Of a DNA stretch of 64,000 nucleotides, positions 40,134-49,888 are shown one piece after another. Position 1 is the stretch's first letter, and every line of letters starts with the position of its first letter. The stretch is from Oscillospiraceae bacterium (lineage in GTDB: Bacteria; Bacillota; Clostridia; Oscillospirales; Oscillospiraceae). The stretch is from contig JAFRIV010000015.1 in assembly GCA_017432615.1 (NCBI GenBank), positions 1-64,000 of the forward strand, written 5' to 3'. The position numbers were made by a program, and so were the translations under genes. Under the pieces are notes generated by a model. The model ran no database searches. It saw nothing but the letters and a program-made list of their open reading frames with translations, and was not told where the DNA came from.

Positions 40134-43100
40134 TTAAACCTCCGCGGTTTTACTTGCCTGTTCCAGGTCAAGCTCAAGTACCGTTGAAACGCCTTTTTCC
40201 TGCATAACGACCCCATAGAGCATATCTGCTTCTTCCATGGTGCCGCGCCGGTGCGTAATTACGATAAACTGCGTTCTTTCAGCCATCCGTCGCATATAAT
40301 CGGCAAAACGATTGACATTTGCCTCATCCAATGCAGCTTCGATCTCATCCATCACACAAAACGGTGTCGGGCGGACTTTTAAAATTGCAAAATACAGCGC
40401 AATTGCTACAAAGGCCATCTCTCCGCCGGACATCAGAGACAAGGTGGAAAGTGCTTTACCGGGAGGCTGGCAGCGTATTTCAATCCCGCACTCGAGAATG
40501 TTATTATCATCTTCCAGTTCCAGTGACGCTTTCCCGCCTCCGAAAAGATCTTTAAATGTCTGCTGAAATGCCACGTTGATCTGTTTGAACTGCTCAGAAA
40601 AAACAGCCGTCATTTCCTTTGTAACATCGCGAATAATCCCGAGAAGCTCATTTTTTGCTTTTTCAACATCATCCCGCTGAGAGGCAAGAAACTCATACCG
40701 TGTACTTACCCGCTCATATTCTTCAATTGCTCCAATATTGGGGGAGCCGAGAGCGGAAATCTGCCTGCGAAGATCAGCAATTTCACGATTCGCCCTCTGA
40801 AGATTCTCCACCGGCTGCCGGAGTTCCTGCGCAGCCGTGAAACTGAGTTCGTAGCTGTCCCAGAGTTTATCCAGGATCTGCTTTTCCTCCATATCAGCAG
40901 CAAGCTTTTTCTGCTCCACCCTTGCACTGCGGCGTTCCAGGTCGTTGAGTTCTTCATTACACTCTCTCGTAGTGCGTTCGTTGGCAGTGCGGCGGCCTTC
41001 CAGTTCCAGACGGCTTTTGCTGATCTCGTCAATCTCTCTGCGTATTACGTCTGCCTGGCTCACGAGCTTTTGCCGGATCTCTGTTTTTTCCTCGTAGCTT
41101 TTCTTCAGTTCTATGATTTTCCCTTCAGCCTCTTCCACTGCCCGGCGTCGAAGGTCACTGTCGCCTGTCAAACTGTCAAGAAGAAGCTGAAACTGCCTGC
41201 CCGTATTCGTAACGGCAGATGCCTCCGCATTGAGAGAAGACTCTCTTGCTGCCAGGCTGTTCTTATCTTCCTGCGCGATATCCAGATCGTTTCGAACGAC
41301 GGCAAGATCATTTCTCGCTCGTTCCAGGCTACGCTCGCAGGACTGTATCTGAAAACGAAGTTCTTCCCTCTTTCTGCGAAGGGTGTCCAATTCGTTTGCG
41401 CGTGAAAGGACTCCTGTTCCTTTCGCATTGCTGCCGCCTGTCATGGAACCGCCTACGTTGATCATCTGCCCGTCCAGCGTAACAATGCGATACCTGTCAT
41501 TTCCGTTCCGGGAAATCCGGATGGCATCCGAAAGCGCCTCCACAATAATGGTTTTTCCGAGGAGACTGGCAACGATCTGCTCATATTGTCTTTCAAACCG
41601 TACCAGATCATATGCCACGCCGACAAAACCGGGGTCCCGTTCCGGTGCATCCTTCATAACATACCCTTTAATGGTATCCAGCGGGAGAAAAGTGGCACGT
41701 CCGCTGTTTGTGCGTTTTAACATCTCAATGGCGGACCGGCCGTCATTCCGGGTTTCGATGACGATGTTCTGCCCAGCAGCTCCAAGAGCAGTTTCTATAG
41801 CGAGAGCACATTCCTCATCGGTGCGTATCAGCCCTGAAACCGGGCCGTGCACACCCCGCAGAGTGCCGCGAGCGGCTTCTCTCATCACTGTTTTTACCGC
41901 TTTGGAATATCCCTCAAAATCTTTCTCCATTTCCGAGAGCATGTTGATGCGAGCATCCATAGCCCTGGCCTCTACAGAAAGACGGTTGGCTTTCTCGTTG
42001 GCGGCGTCGAGTGCATCTTCCCGACTTTTGATTTTCATCCGGCAGCCGTCAAGTACATTATTGTTGATACGGATCTGCTCGCCAAGTTCTGTCAGTTCTC
42101 TCTGTATATCGGCAAGACGCTTTTCTCCCTCGGCAATGTTCCGGCGAATATCTCCAACGCGGTTTTCTCTGTCTGCTATATCCTGCACCATACGAGCAGC
42201 TTCCTCTTCGCTGCTTCGCACATTTGCCCGCAACACTGCCATATCGGAATCACAGGAAGCAATTTCAGATTCTTTGGCTGAGAGGCGCTCCCGGGCACGC
42301 TCATTTTCTTCATCCTTCGCGTGCATGCGCTCGGAGAGGCTTCCAGAGGAAGCATAAAGAGCTTCCAGCTCCGCCTTTGCCTTTTCCAGCAGCGCTTTCG
42401 TCTCTTCAAATTCGGCATTGACGGCATCTGCCCTGCGGTGCAGCTGATCCAGCGTCTCCATCCAGAAAGAGATTTCACGGATGCGAAGATCATCTCTCAG
42501 AACAAGAAACCTCTTTGCCTTTTCCGATTGATCCTTCAGAGGGCCGACCTGCAGTTCCAGTTCTTCAATTTTGTCATTGATCCGGAGGAGATTTTCATCC
42601 GTGCGCGCCAAACGGCGCTCCGCCTCTTCCTTGCGATAGCGGTAGCGGGATATTCCTGCCGCTTCCTCAAAGATCTCTCGCCTGTCTGTGCTTTTCGTCG
42701 ATATAATGTCTGCAATTTTCCCCTGGCCGATGACAGAATAGCCGTCACGCCCGAGGCCTGTATCAAACAACAGCGCATTGAGATCCTTCAGGCGCACCTG
42801 TTCACGGTTGATGAAGTATTCACTTTCCCCGCTGCGATAATAGCGGCGTGTAAGTTCGATTTCAGGGCTGTCTGAATCGATGACATGTGCGGCATTGTCG
42901 ATCACCAGAGACACTTCTGCAAACCCCATGGGGCTGCGGATCGCTGTGCCTCCGAAAATCACATCTTCCATTTTTGTACCGCGCAGTGTCTTAGTGCGCT
43001 GCTCCCCCATCACCCAAAGAAGTGCATCCGACAAGTTGCTCTTCCCCGATCCATTGGGGCCAACGATGCATGTGATATCCTTTTCAAAGGTCAGGCGTGT

Positions 43101-43151
43101 TTTTTCGGCAAAGGATTTGAACCCCTGGATTTCCAGTGCTTTCAGATACAT
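40134..43151 (-). CDS. smc: Chromosome segregation ATPase SMC (short-arm form)
   Basis: About 1005 aa against about 1180 in Bacillus. Walker A is GPNGSGKSNLSDAL, hinge region near residues 470-610 (GPVSGLIRTDEECALAIETALG...VGGSMTGGS), Walker B VMDEIEAALDEANV. The ABC signature reads SLMSGGEMAF where SMC proteins usually have LSGGERAL, so the arginine after the glutamate is replaced. The coiled-coil arms are shorter than normal. ATG at 43151 has GAGGAAATG upstream; a start nine codons earlier is less likely. A promoter lies about 130 bp upstream. ScpA/ScpB are not in the window. Confidence 0.95.
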   Translation of the reverse strand: MYLKALEIQGFKSFAEKTRLTFEKDITCIVGPNGSGKSNLSDALLWVMGEQRTKTLRGTKMEDVIFGGTAIRSPMGFAEVSLVIDNAAHVIDSDSPEIELTRRYYRSGESEYFINREQVRLKDLNALLFDTGLGRDGYSVIGQGKIADIISTKSTDRREIFEEAAGISRYRYRKEEAERRLARTDENLLRINDKIEELELQVGPLKDQSEKAKRFLVLRDDLRIREISFWMETLDQLHRRADAVNAEFEETKALLEKAKAELEALYASSGSLSERMHAKDEENERARERLSAKESEIASCDSDMAVLRANVRSSEEEAARMVQDIADRENRVGDIRRNIAEGEKRLADIQRELTELGEQIRINNNVLDGCRMKIKSREDALDAANEKANRLSVEARAMDARINMLSEMEKDFEGYSKAVKTVMREAARGTLRGVHGPVSGLIRTDEECALAIETALGAAGQNIVIETRNDGRSAIEMLKRTNSGRATFLPLDTIKGYVMKDAPERDPGFVGVAYDLVRFERQYEQIVASLLGKTIIVEALSDAIRISRNGNDRYRIVTLDGQMINVGGSMTGGSNAKGTGVLSRANELDTLRRKREELRFQIQSCERSLERARNDLAVVRNDLDIAQEDKNSLAARESSLNAEASAVTNTGRQFQLLLDSLTGDSDLRRRAVEEAEGKIIELKKSYEEKTEIRQKLVSQADVIRREIDEISKSRLELEGRRTANERTTRECNEELNDLERRSARVEQKKLAADMEEKQILDKLWDSYELSFTAAQELRQPVENLQRANREIADLRRQISALGSPNIGAIEEYERVSTRYEFLASQRDDVEKAKNELLGIIRDVTKEMTAVFSEQFKQINVAFQQTFKDLFGGGKASLELEDDNNILECGIEIRCQPPGKALSTLSLMSGGEMAFVAIALYFAILKVRPTPFCVMDEIEAALDEANVNRFADYMRRMAERTQFIVITHRRGTMEEADMLYGVVMQEKGVSTVLELDLEQASKTAEV

Positions 43152-43281
43152 GTTTCTACATTTCCTCAGAAATTCCACCTTTTGGCAAATCCGTTATCGG
43201 GAACCTCCGAGTCACTTTTCTCTTGTTTTTCGTTATGCTTTCTCTGTTTCGATATTCAGTGAAAGAAAAAGCTAACAATAA

Positions 43282-43310
43282 ATTTTACCATAGTCAGCAG
43301 CTGTTTGCAA
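43282..43310 (-). promoter_or_regulatory. Promoter of smc and downstream genes
   Basis: Minus strand TTGCAA (43305-43310), a 17-bp spacer and TAAAAT (43282-43287). It splits the long minus-strand array into two transcription units. An inverted repeat (GAAACACAT/ATGTGTTTC, 43392-43400 with 43444-43452) between this and the radical SAM gene may reduce read-through. Confidence 0.7.
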
Positions 43311-43313
43311 GCA

Positions 43314-43361
43314 ATAAGCTTCAAAAACCGGAGAAGCATAAGCTTCAAAAACCGGAGAAGG
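43314..43361 (-). repeat. Tandem 24-bp duplication upstream of the smc promoter
   Basis: Two adjacent copies of a 24-bp unit (ATAAGCTTCAAAAACCGG...), 43314-43337 and 43338-43361, differing only at the last base. It sits just before the -35, where an activator would bind. Confidence 0.8.
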
Positions 43362-43474
43362 CTTTTTCCGTTTTATTTCCGTTCCAAAAGAGAAACACAT
43401 ACTCTTTTTTAGTCAGAACAGCACGACCCGGTCATCCGCTGCAATGTGTTTCATGAAAAATCGTAACTCCGGCT

Positions 43475-44482
43475 TTACAGAATACGGACTTCATTCGCTT
43501 TAAGGTCACCTGAGGCGACTATCTTTACTGCAGAGAGAGAAAAATGCTCCTGCAGCCAAAGAATGTTGCAGCGTTTCTGACCTGTCATCTGCGAGACTTT
43601 TGAAGGATGCACCATCACGGTAACTTCTCTTTTTTTCGGCTGTGCCGTCAGCAGGCTTTCAACATGATTGCGCAAAACACGGCTTTTCACAAGCTCTCCC
43701 AAGGCGGGATGATAAGCTCCGGCAACAGCTGCGCCCGCAGAAAGGTCCTCTGTCGGATTAAGCCCCAGGCGGATCACCGGAATACCGGCTGCATCAAATA
43801 AAGGTAAAAGCTGGGCACAGAGCGATACCGCCTTTTCCACGGTATGTTCCCGGTAAGTGCCCGCCTGCCAAAGTTCAAAAAGGGCCGTATCCCGTACAAT
43901 CACGGCAGGATAAATACGTACGCCGTCCGGATGCAGGGCAATAATCTGTTTTGCTGTTTTCAGTGCCTTTTCCGGGGTATCCCCCGGGAGGCCGGTCATC
44001 ATCTGCAGGATAAGGCGAAACCCTGCTCTCTGAACAGCCTGGGATGCGGAGACTACCTCTGCTGCCGTATGGCCGCGGCCTGAAAGTCGAAGTACCTCAT
44101 CATCCATGGATTGCGCGCCCAGTTCTACAGTTTTCACCCCGTAGTGTTTCATCCTTGCGAGAACCGCATCATCAATGGCATCCGGTCTGGTGGAAAGTCG
44201 AATCGAATCGATCTCTCCCTGCTGCAGTGCCTCCTGCGCCGCACCAAGAAGTTCCTCCTGCAGCGAAACGGGTATTGCAGTAAAGCTACCCCCGTAGAAG
44301 GCAAGCTGACAGGCACTTTCTCTGCCGAAAAGCGTCCGGCACCGTTGAAGTGCAGCATAGACAGTCTGGGCATCCGCGCTTTTCTCCTGCCCGGTGATTC
44401 TGTTCTGATTGCAGAAAACACAAGCATGGGGACAGCCGAGATGCGGCACGAAAACCGGCAGGATTCGCTCTCTGGCGTTCAT
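43475..44482 (-). CDS. Radical SAM protein (Elp3/YhcC-like)
   Basis: 335 aa. The radical SAM cluster motif is CPHACVFC (about residues 18-25), followed by FYGGSFTAIP, RLSTRPDAID, TVELGAQSMDDEVL and MTGLPGD, the pattern of the Elp3-related YhcC group. Those proteins are thought to modify RNA; the substrate is not known. A small C-terminal domain ends with KIVASGDLKANEVRIL. It overlaps rnc by 4 bp, as in many clostridial rnc-smc clusters. Confidence 0.92.
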   Translation of the reverse strand: MNARERILPVFVPHLGCPHACVFCNQNRITGQEKSADAQTVYAALQRCRTLFGRESACQLAFYGGSFTAIPVSLQEELLGAAQEALQQGEIDSIRLSTRPDAIDDAVLARMKHYGVKTVELGAQSMDDEVLRLSGRGHTAAEVVSASQAVQRAGFRLILQMMTGLPGDTPEKALKTAKQIIALHPDGVRIYPAVIVRDTALFELWQAGTYREHTVEKAVSLCAQLLPLFDAAGIPVIRLGLNPTEDLSAGAAVAGAYHPALGELVKSRVLRNHVESLLTAQPKKREVTVMVHPSKVSQMTGQKRCNILWLQEHFSLSAVKIVASGDLKANEVRIL

Positions 44483-45153
44483 GTTTGCTGTCTATGGATC
44501 AGGGCAAACGCAGCGGCGGCCTGTTCCGCCTCTTTTTTGGTCCGCCCCGTGCCTTCACCTGAGGGCACGTCGTTGATCAGTACCCGAAAAATAAAGCTCT
44601 TGTTATGGTCGGGGCCGGATTCCGATACCTCCTCATAGCGGATCGAGCACTCGCCATTGCGCTGCATCAGTTCCTGCAGTGCCGTTTTTGCATCTGTCGG
44701 GTGGTGCTCCGCTTTAATGTCCGCCTGATCCAATAGATTGGAAAAAATAAACTTTTTTGCCTGTTCCAACCCTCCGTCAAGATAAATAGCGGCAATCACC
44801 GATTCTACCATATCTGCCAGGATCGACTGGCGATACCTCTCGCCGGTTCTCTCCGCCCCATGGCCCAGGCGCATTCCCTCACTGAGTTCCAGGCGCTGTG
44901 CAACTTCATACAGGCTTTGCTCGCATACCAGTTCTGCTCGAAGCTTTGTCATACGCCCTTCCGGAATTCTGGGGGAATGCCTATACAGAAATTCTGCCGT
45001 GACAAAACCCAGGATCGAATCTCCCAGGAATTCCAGACGTTCATAGCATTCGCTTCCGCGGTGCTCATTAGCGTAGGAACTGTGCGTCAGGGCAGTTTCC
45101 AGAAGGGAAGGATCCTGAAACGTGTAGCCAATTCTATTTTCAAGCGTTTTCAT
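44479..45153 (-). CDS. rnc: Ribonuclease III
   Basis: 224 aa, double-strand-specific endonuclease for rRNA processing. Signature ERLEFLGDSILGFVTAEFLY with the catalytic acidic residues, second site DMVESVIAAIYLDGG, then a double-stranded RNA-binding domain (TALQELMQRNG...AEQAAAAFAL). Overlaps plsX by 14 bp. No acpP gene lies between plsX and rnc, although that order is common. Confidence 0.97.
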   Translation of the reverse strand: MKTLENRIGYTFQDPSLLETALTHSSYANEHRGSECYERLEFLGDSILGFVTAEFLYRHSPRIPEGRMTKLRAELVCEQSLYEVAQRLELSEGMRLGHGAERTGERYRQSILADMVESVIAAIYLDGGLEQAKKFIFSNLLDQADIKAEHHPTDAKTALQELMQRNGECSIRYEEVSESGPDHNKSFIFRVLINDVPSGEGTGRTKKEAEQAAAAFALIHRQQT

Positions 45154-46165
45154 TTGTCGTCTCTGTCTTGATCTTCATACAGTCGATATTGGCTTTGATG
45201 TCTTCAATAATACCGCTTTCGGCAAAAACTTTTGCCTGGCGGATCGCGGAAAAAAAGGATGCCGCATTGGAAGATCCGTGCGCCTTGACGACCGGCTTGG
45301 AAATGCCGATCAGTGCCGTACCGCCGACTTCGTTCGGATCCATCGACTTTTTCATGGCGGCAAGGTCCTTTTTGAGAACTGCCGCTGCAAGTTTATTAGG
45401 CATACTTTTATAAAACACGCCCTTTAAGGTTTTCATCATATACCGGATGACACCTTCCGTGGTTTTCAGCAGCACATTGCCGGTAAAACCGTCCGTCACC
45501 ACAACATCGCAGTCTCCGTTAAAAACGGAAGTGCCTTCCACGTTGCCGATAAAATTGATACGTCCCTGTTCCCGTGCATTTTTCAGCAAGGCAAACGCGC
45601 GGTGCTGCAGTTCCCCGCCTTTGGAGTCTTCCGTCCCGACATTCAGCAGCCCCACACGGGGTCTGTCACAGCCGAGGATCTTGCTGGCATAATAGGAACC
45701 CATATAGGCAAACTGCAAAAGATACTCCGGAGTGCATTCCACATTGGCACCACAGTCGATCAGCATAACACCCCGCTCACCGGCCGGCAGGACAGGTGCC
45801 AGCGCTGCACGTCGGATTCCGCGGATCCTTCCGACTGTCAGTGTGGCGCCGGTCAGCAGTGCCCCGGTAGATCCTGCTGAAACGACGGCATCCCCTCTGC
45901 CTTCAGAAAGGAGCTTCAGGGCTACTGCCATGGAAGAGTCCTTTTTCCGCCTGGTTGCCGTGCTGGGATCATCGTCCATCGTAATAATCTCTTCCGTATG
46001 GACGATCTCAAATTCCCGCTGCCTTGCACCCAGACAGGCAAGCACTTCCGCTTCCCGTCCGACAAACAAAATCTCTATTCCCAGTTCGTCTTTTGCCCGG
46101 ACAGCACCGGCAACAATTTCCTGAGGGGCATTGTCCCCGCTCATGGCATCTATAATGATCTTCAT
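45140..46165 (-). CDS. plsX: Phosphate acyltransferase PlsX
   Basis: 341 aa. PlsX makes acyl-phosphate from acyl-ACP, the first step of phospholipid synthesis. Features: IIIDAMSGDNAPQEIVAGA start, STGALLTGATL, NVGTEDSKGGELQ, and VTDGFTGNVLLKTTEG. The C-terminus is slightly longer than usual. It overlaps trmFO by 4 bp. Confidence 0.96.
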   Translation of the reverse strand: MKIIIDAMSGDNAPQEIVAGAVRAKDELGIEILFVGREAEVLACLGARQREFEIVHTEEIITMDDDPSTATRRKKDSSMAVALKLLSEGRGDAVVSAGSTGALLTGATLTVGRIRGIRRAALAPVLPAGERGVMLIDCGANVECTPEYLLQFAYMGSYYASKILGCDRPRVGLLNVGTEDSKGGELQHRAFALLKNAREQGRINFIGNVEGTSVFNGDCDVVVTDGFTGNVLLKTTEGVIRYMMKTLKGVFYKSMPNKLAAAVLKKDLAAMKKSMDPNEVGGTALIGISKPVVKAHGSSNAASFFSAIRQAKVFAESGIIEDIKANIDCMKIKTETTNENA

Positions 46166-47484
46166 GAAAACAGTTCTCCTTTTTTGATTTCTTCGATTTT
46201 CTGAAGGGAGCGTTCGGAAATGGCAGCATTTTTGTTCCGCTTCCCCTTAACGCGTCTATTCAGGGGCGTAATAATACCGAAATTGACATTCATCGGTTGG
46301 AAATCCCCGACGCTGCCGCCCGATACATATAGCGCCAGAGCCCCTATCGCCGTCTCCTGAGGAAAGTCCACCTGCGGCAGAGCAAGAATCTCCGCCGCTG
46401 TTTCTATACCCGCCAGCATCCCGGAAGCAGCCGACTCCACATATCCCTCCACACCGGTCATCTGCCCTGCAAAGCGGATACGCGGCTCCGCCTTCAGGCG
46501 GTAATACCGGTCCAACAGCAACGGGCTATTCAGATAGGTATTCCGGTGCATCACCCCGTATCGCACAAACTCGGCATTTCGAAGAGCAGGGATCTTGGAA
46601 AAGACCCGCTTCTGTTCTCCCCAGGTGAGATGCGTCTGAAATCCGACCAGGTTATATAACGTACCTTCCGCATTATCTTTTCGAAGCTGTACCACCGCAT
46701 AATTTTCTTTGCCGGTACGCGGATCAATCAGTCCGACAGGCTTCAGCGGCCCATACCGCAGCGTGTCAATACCGCGCCGCGCCATGACTTCTACCGGCAT
46801 GCAGCCTTCAAAGACCGCACCGTCGTCGAAGCCGTGCACTTCGGCTTCTTTTGCTCTCGCAAGTTCAGAAACAAATGCAATATATTCTTCTTTGTCCATC
46901 GGGCAGTTTACATAATCTGCTGTTCCCTTATCATAGCGGGAAGCAAAGAAAGCGCTGTCCATATCTACGCTCTCCAGCGTAACGATGGGTGCCACCGCAT
47001 CATAAAAGTGGAGTCCTTCTCCACCAGTCAGAGAAGCAATCTTATCGGCAATCGCATCACTGCTCAGGGGACCGGAGGCAATCACGACATACCCTTCGGG
47101 AATCTCCGTTACCTCTCGGGAAACGACGGTGATGTTGGGGTGACCGGTGAGCTTTTCGGTAATTGTGCGGGCAAAGCCTTCCCGGTCGACGGCGAGCGCC
47201 CCGCCTGCAGGCACACGATTAAAATCTGCGCTGTCCAGAAAAAGAGAGCCAAGAGAACGCATTTCCGCCTTGAGAAGCCCTACAGCATTGCTCAGTTCAT
47301 CCGACCGCAGAGAATTGGAACACACCAGCTCCCCGAAATACGGAGAGCGGTGTGCAGGCGTAAACTTTGCAGGTTTCATGTCGATCAGCGTAACGGCAAT
47401 TCCGCGGTTGGCGATCTGCCAGGCACATTCACTGCCGGCAGGACCCGCCCCGACGACCGTGACATGGTGATTCAAGGAATTCAT
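46162..47484 (-). CDS. trmFO: tRNA m5U54 methyltransferase TrmFO (folate-dependent)
   Basis: 440-aa flavoprotein that methylates U54 of tRNA with methylene-tetrahydrofolate. N-terminal FAD motif VVGAGPAGSECAWQIANRG, the redox cysteine block FGELVCSNSLRSDELSNAVGLLK, and the second cysteine region FEGCMPVEVMARRG; C-terminal MNVNFGIITP. Normal length, overlaps topA by 4 bp. Confidence 0.96.
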   Translation of the reverse strand: MNSLNHHVTVVGAGPAGSECAWQIANRGIAVTLIDMKPAKFTPAHRSPYFGELVCSNSLRSDELSNAVGLLKAEMRSLGSLFLDSADFNRVPAGGALAVDREGFARTITEKLTGHPNITVVSREVTEIPEGYVVIASGPLSSDAIADKIASLTGGEGLHFYDAVAPIVTLESVDMDSAFFASRYDKGTADYVNCPMDKEEYIAFVSELARAKEAEVHGFDDGAVFEGCMPVEVMARRGIDTLRYGPLKPVGLIDPRTGKENYAVVQLRKDNAEGTLYNLVGFQTHLTWGEQKRVFSKIPALRNAEFVRYGVMHRNTYLNSPLLLDRYYRLKAEPRIRFAGQMTGVEGYVESAASGMLAGIETAAEILALPQVDFPQETAIGALALYVSGGSVGDFQPMNVNFGIITPLNRRVKGKRNKNAAISERSLQKIEEIKKGELFS

Positions 47485-49859
47485 TTCTCTGCCTTTTTTT
47501 TCTGTTTTCCGGCAGCGGATCTCGCCGCCGCACTCTTTCTTGTTTTTCCGGCAACGGAAGTTTTCTTTCCTGCCGTTTTCTTTGCCATGCCGGCTTTTTT
47601 GCCGGAAGGTTTGTCAGCTGTGCTCTTCTTTTTGTATGTGCGCGCTTCCAGCGGAACGAATTTCACGCAGGCCTCGTTTTCACAAAACGTTTTTGCCTGT
47701 CCGCGACCGCTGCGCTTGAACATGGTCTTTCCGCACTCCGGACAGACCTCTTTGGTAGGTACATCCCAGGTGATGAAATCGCACTTTTTGATCAGATTGC
47801 GCTCACAGGCCCAAAAGGGCTTTCCATCCTCGCCGGTCTGTTCCGACACTGCGCCTCCGCACTTTGGACAACTTCCGGCTGTCGGTTTCTCCTCCGTGCG
47901 GAAAGTGCACAGGGGTTTGTTTTCTTCACAGGCATAATAGACATTGCCGTTGCGGGAGGTACGTTTCAGAATTCTGCTGCCGCATTTAGGACACTTCCCC
48001 GGCATTTCGATTACGAGAGGCTTAGTAAAGGTACACTCCGGAAAATTGCTGCAGCCGAGAAAGTCTCCGAACCGGCCGTGTTTTTTGACCATTGGAGAGC
48101 CGCAGACTTCGCAGAGTTCGTCCGTGACCACATCCGGCACTTTGATCTTTGTGCCCTGCGTCTCTGTCTCCGCCGTTTTCATTTCCCGGCTGAAGTCGTC
48201 ATAGAAGGTGCGCAGCACACTCTTCCATTCCTCGCTGCCCTCTTCGATCCTGTCCAGATCTGCTTCCATGGCGCTGGTGAAACCGAGATCCACGATATCC
48301 GGGAAATGCTCCTGCAGAAACTGCGTCACGACCTCTCCCAGAGGCGTCGGCTGAAGGGTACGTCCTTCCTTTGCCACATAGTTGTGGGAGGAGATAGTGG
48401 AAACGGTAGCGGCATAAGTTGAAGGGCGGCCGATACCTTTTTCCTCCATCGCCTTGATCAAGGTGGCTTCGGTATAACGGGCCGGAGGCTGTGTGAACTG
48501 CTGGTCGGCATTGGCTTTGACGAAGAAGAGCGGCTCGCCTTCTTCCATGGGCGGGAGTTTTCCCGTACTGCCGTCTTTTTCCTCCTCGTCCTTTGCCTCT
48601 TCATAAAGCGCCGTAAAGCCCTTAAATTTGATCTGCTGGCTTGAGGCGGTGAACACGTGGCCAGCAGAAAGTGCCTCCACTGCAATGCTGTCATACACTG
48701 CATTGGCCATCTGGGTGGCCGTAAAGCGCCGCCAGATCAGTCGGTAAAGGGCATACTGGTCTCTTGTCAGATCATCCCGGATACTCTCCGGCGTCAGGGT
48801 AACGTCAGAGGGGCGTATGGCTTCGTGAGCATCCTGGGCGTTGTTGTTCGTTTTAAAGGTGCGCGGCTTTCCGAAATAGTATTCCTCACCGTAATTGCTC
48901 CGGATATAACTGCCGGCTGCAGCCAGCGCTTCCGGAGAGAGTCGGAGAGAGTCGGTACGCATATAGGTGATAAGACCTACACTGCCTCTGCCGTGGATCT
49001 CCACCCCTTCATACAGTTGCTGTGCGATCATCATCGTACGGCGCGGTGTCATATTCAGCCGCCTCGAAGCCTCCTGCTGCAGAGAGGATGTGATAAAGGG
49101 AGCTGCGGGACTTTTGGATTTTTCCGTCCGTTTTACGCTTTTCACCGTGAAAGGCGCGGCGGAAACTGCCGAAATAACAGCGTCCGTTTCCTCCCGACTG
49201 TGAAGCGTCCGCTTTTTCTCTCCCAGAGGGGCATAATAATGTGCTGTAAATACATCCCCTTTATCGGTATGCAGTACAGCATCCAGAAGCCAGTATTCCT
49301 CTTTTTTAAAGGCACGGATCTCGTTCTCCCGGTCTACCACCATACGCACTGCAACAGACTGTACACGACCTGCGGAAAGCCCGTACTTGATGGTGTGCCA
49401 GAGCATGGGCGACAGTTCGTAGCCGACGATGCGGTCCAGCACGCGGCGCGCCTGCTGGGCATTAACAAGATTCTGATCGATCTCCCGGGGATTGGCAATC
49501 CCTTCCGTAACCACCTTCTTTGTAATTTCATTGAAGGTGACGCGTTTTGCCCTGTCATCCGGCAAGGAGAGCAGTTCCTTCAGGTGCCAGGAAATGGCTT
49601 CCCCTTCGCGGTCAGGGTCAGTTGCGAGAAATACGGTATCGGCCTTTTTTGCCTCCGCTTTCAGGTCCTTGATGACCTGCGTCCTGTCACGGACAGGAAT
49701 ATACTTCGGTTCAAACGTCTCCAGATCGACACCGAGCGTGCTCTTCGGCAGATCGCGCAGATGACCCATAGAGGCTCTGACCGTATAATTTTTTCCGAGA
49801 TACTTCTCAATCGTTTTTGCCTTTGCGGGAGACTCAACGATGACAAGATTTTTTGCCAT
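47481..49859 (-). CDS. topA: DNA topoisomerase I
   Basis: 792-aa type IA enzyme that relaxes negative supercoils. Toprim domain at the start (LVIVESPAKAKTIEKYLG; DPDREGEAISWHL), active-site tyrosine in GLITYMRTDS (about residue 300). C-terminal part has four zinc-ribbon modules of the type CEVCG...C, CPKCG...C, CPKCG...C and CPECG...C, then a Lys/Ala-rich tail of about 50 residues that should bind DNA. The start ATG has only a weak binding site. Confidence 0.97.
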   Translation of the reverse strand: MAKNLVIVESPAKAKTIEKYLGKNYTVRASMGHLRDLPKSTLGVDLETFEPKYIPVRDRTQVIKDLKAEAKKADTVFLATDPDREGEAISWHLKELLSLPDDRAKRVTFNEITKKVVTEGIANPREIDQNLVNAQQARRVLDRIVGYELSPMLWHTIKYGLSAGRVQSVAVRMVVDRENEIRAFKKEEYWLLDAVLHTDKGDVFTAHYYAPLGEKKRTLHSREETDAVISAVSAAPFTVKSVKRTEKSKSPAAPFITSSLQQEASRRLNMTPRRTMMIAQQLYEGVEIHGRGSVGLITYMRTDSLRLSPEALAAAGSYIRSNYGEEYYFGKPRTFKTNNNAQDAHEAIRPSDVTLTPESIRDDLTRDQYALYRLIWRRFTATQMANAVYDSIAVEALSAGHVFTASSQQIKFKGFTALYEEAKDEEEKDGSTGKLPPMEEGEPLFFVKANADQQFTQPPARYTEATLIKAMEEKGIGRPSTYAATVSTISSHNYVAKEGRTLQPTPLGEVVTQFLQEHFPDIVDLGFTSAMEADLDRIEEGSEEWKSVLRTFYDDFSREMKTAETETQGTKIKVPDVVTDELCEVCGSPMVKKHGRFGDFLGCSNFPECTFTKPLVIEMPGKCPKCGSRILKRTSRNGNVYYACEENKPLCTFRTEEKPTAGSCPKCGGAVSEQTGEDGKPFWACERNLIKKCDFITWDVPTKEVCPECGKTMFKRSGRGQAKTFCENEACVKFVPLEARTYKKKSTADKPSGKKAGMAKKTAGKKTSVAGKTRKSAAARSAAGKQKKKAEK

Positions 49860-49888
49860 GGCGCGGATTCCTCATTTCAAAATTCTTC

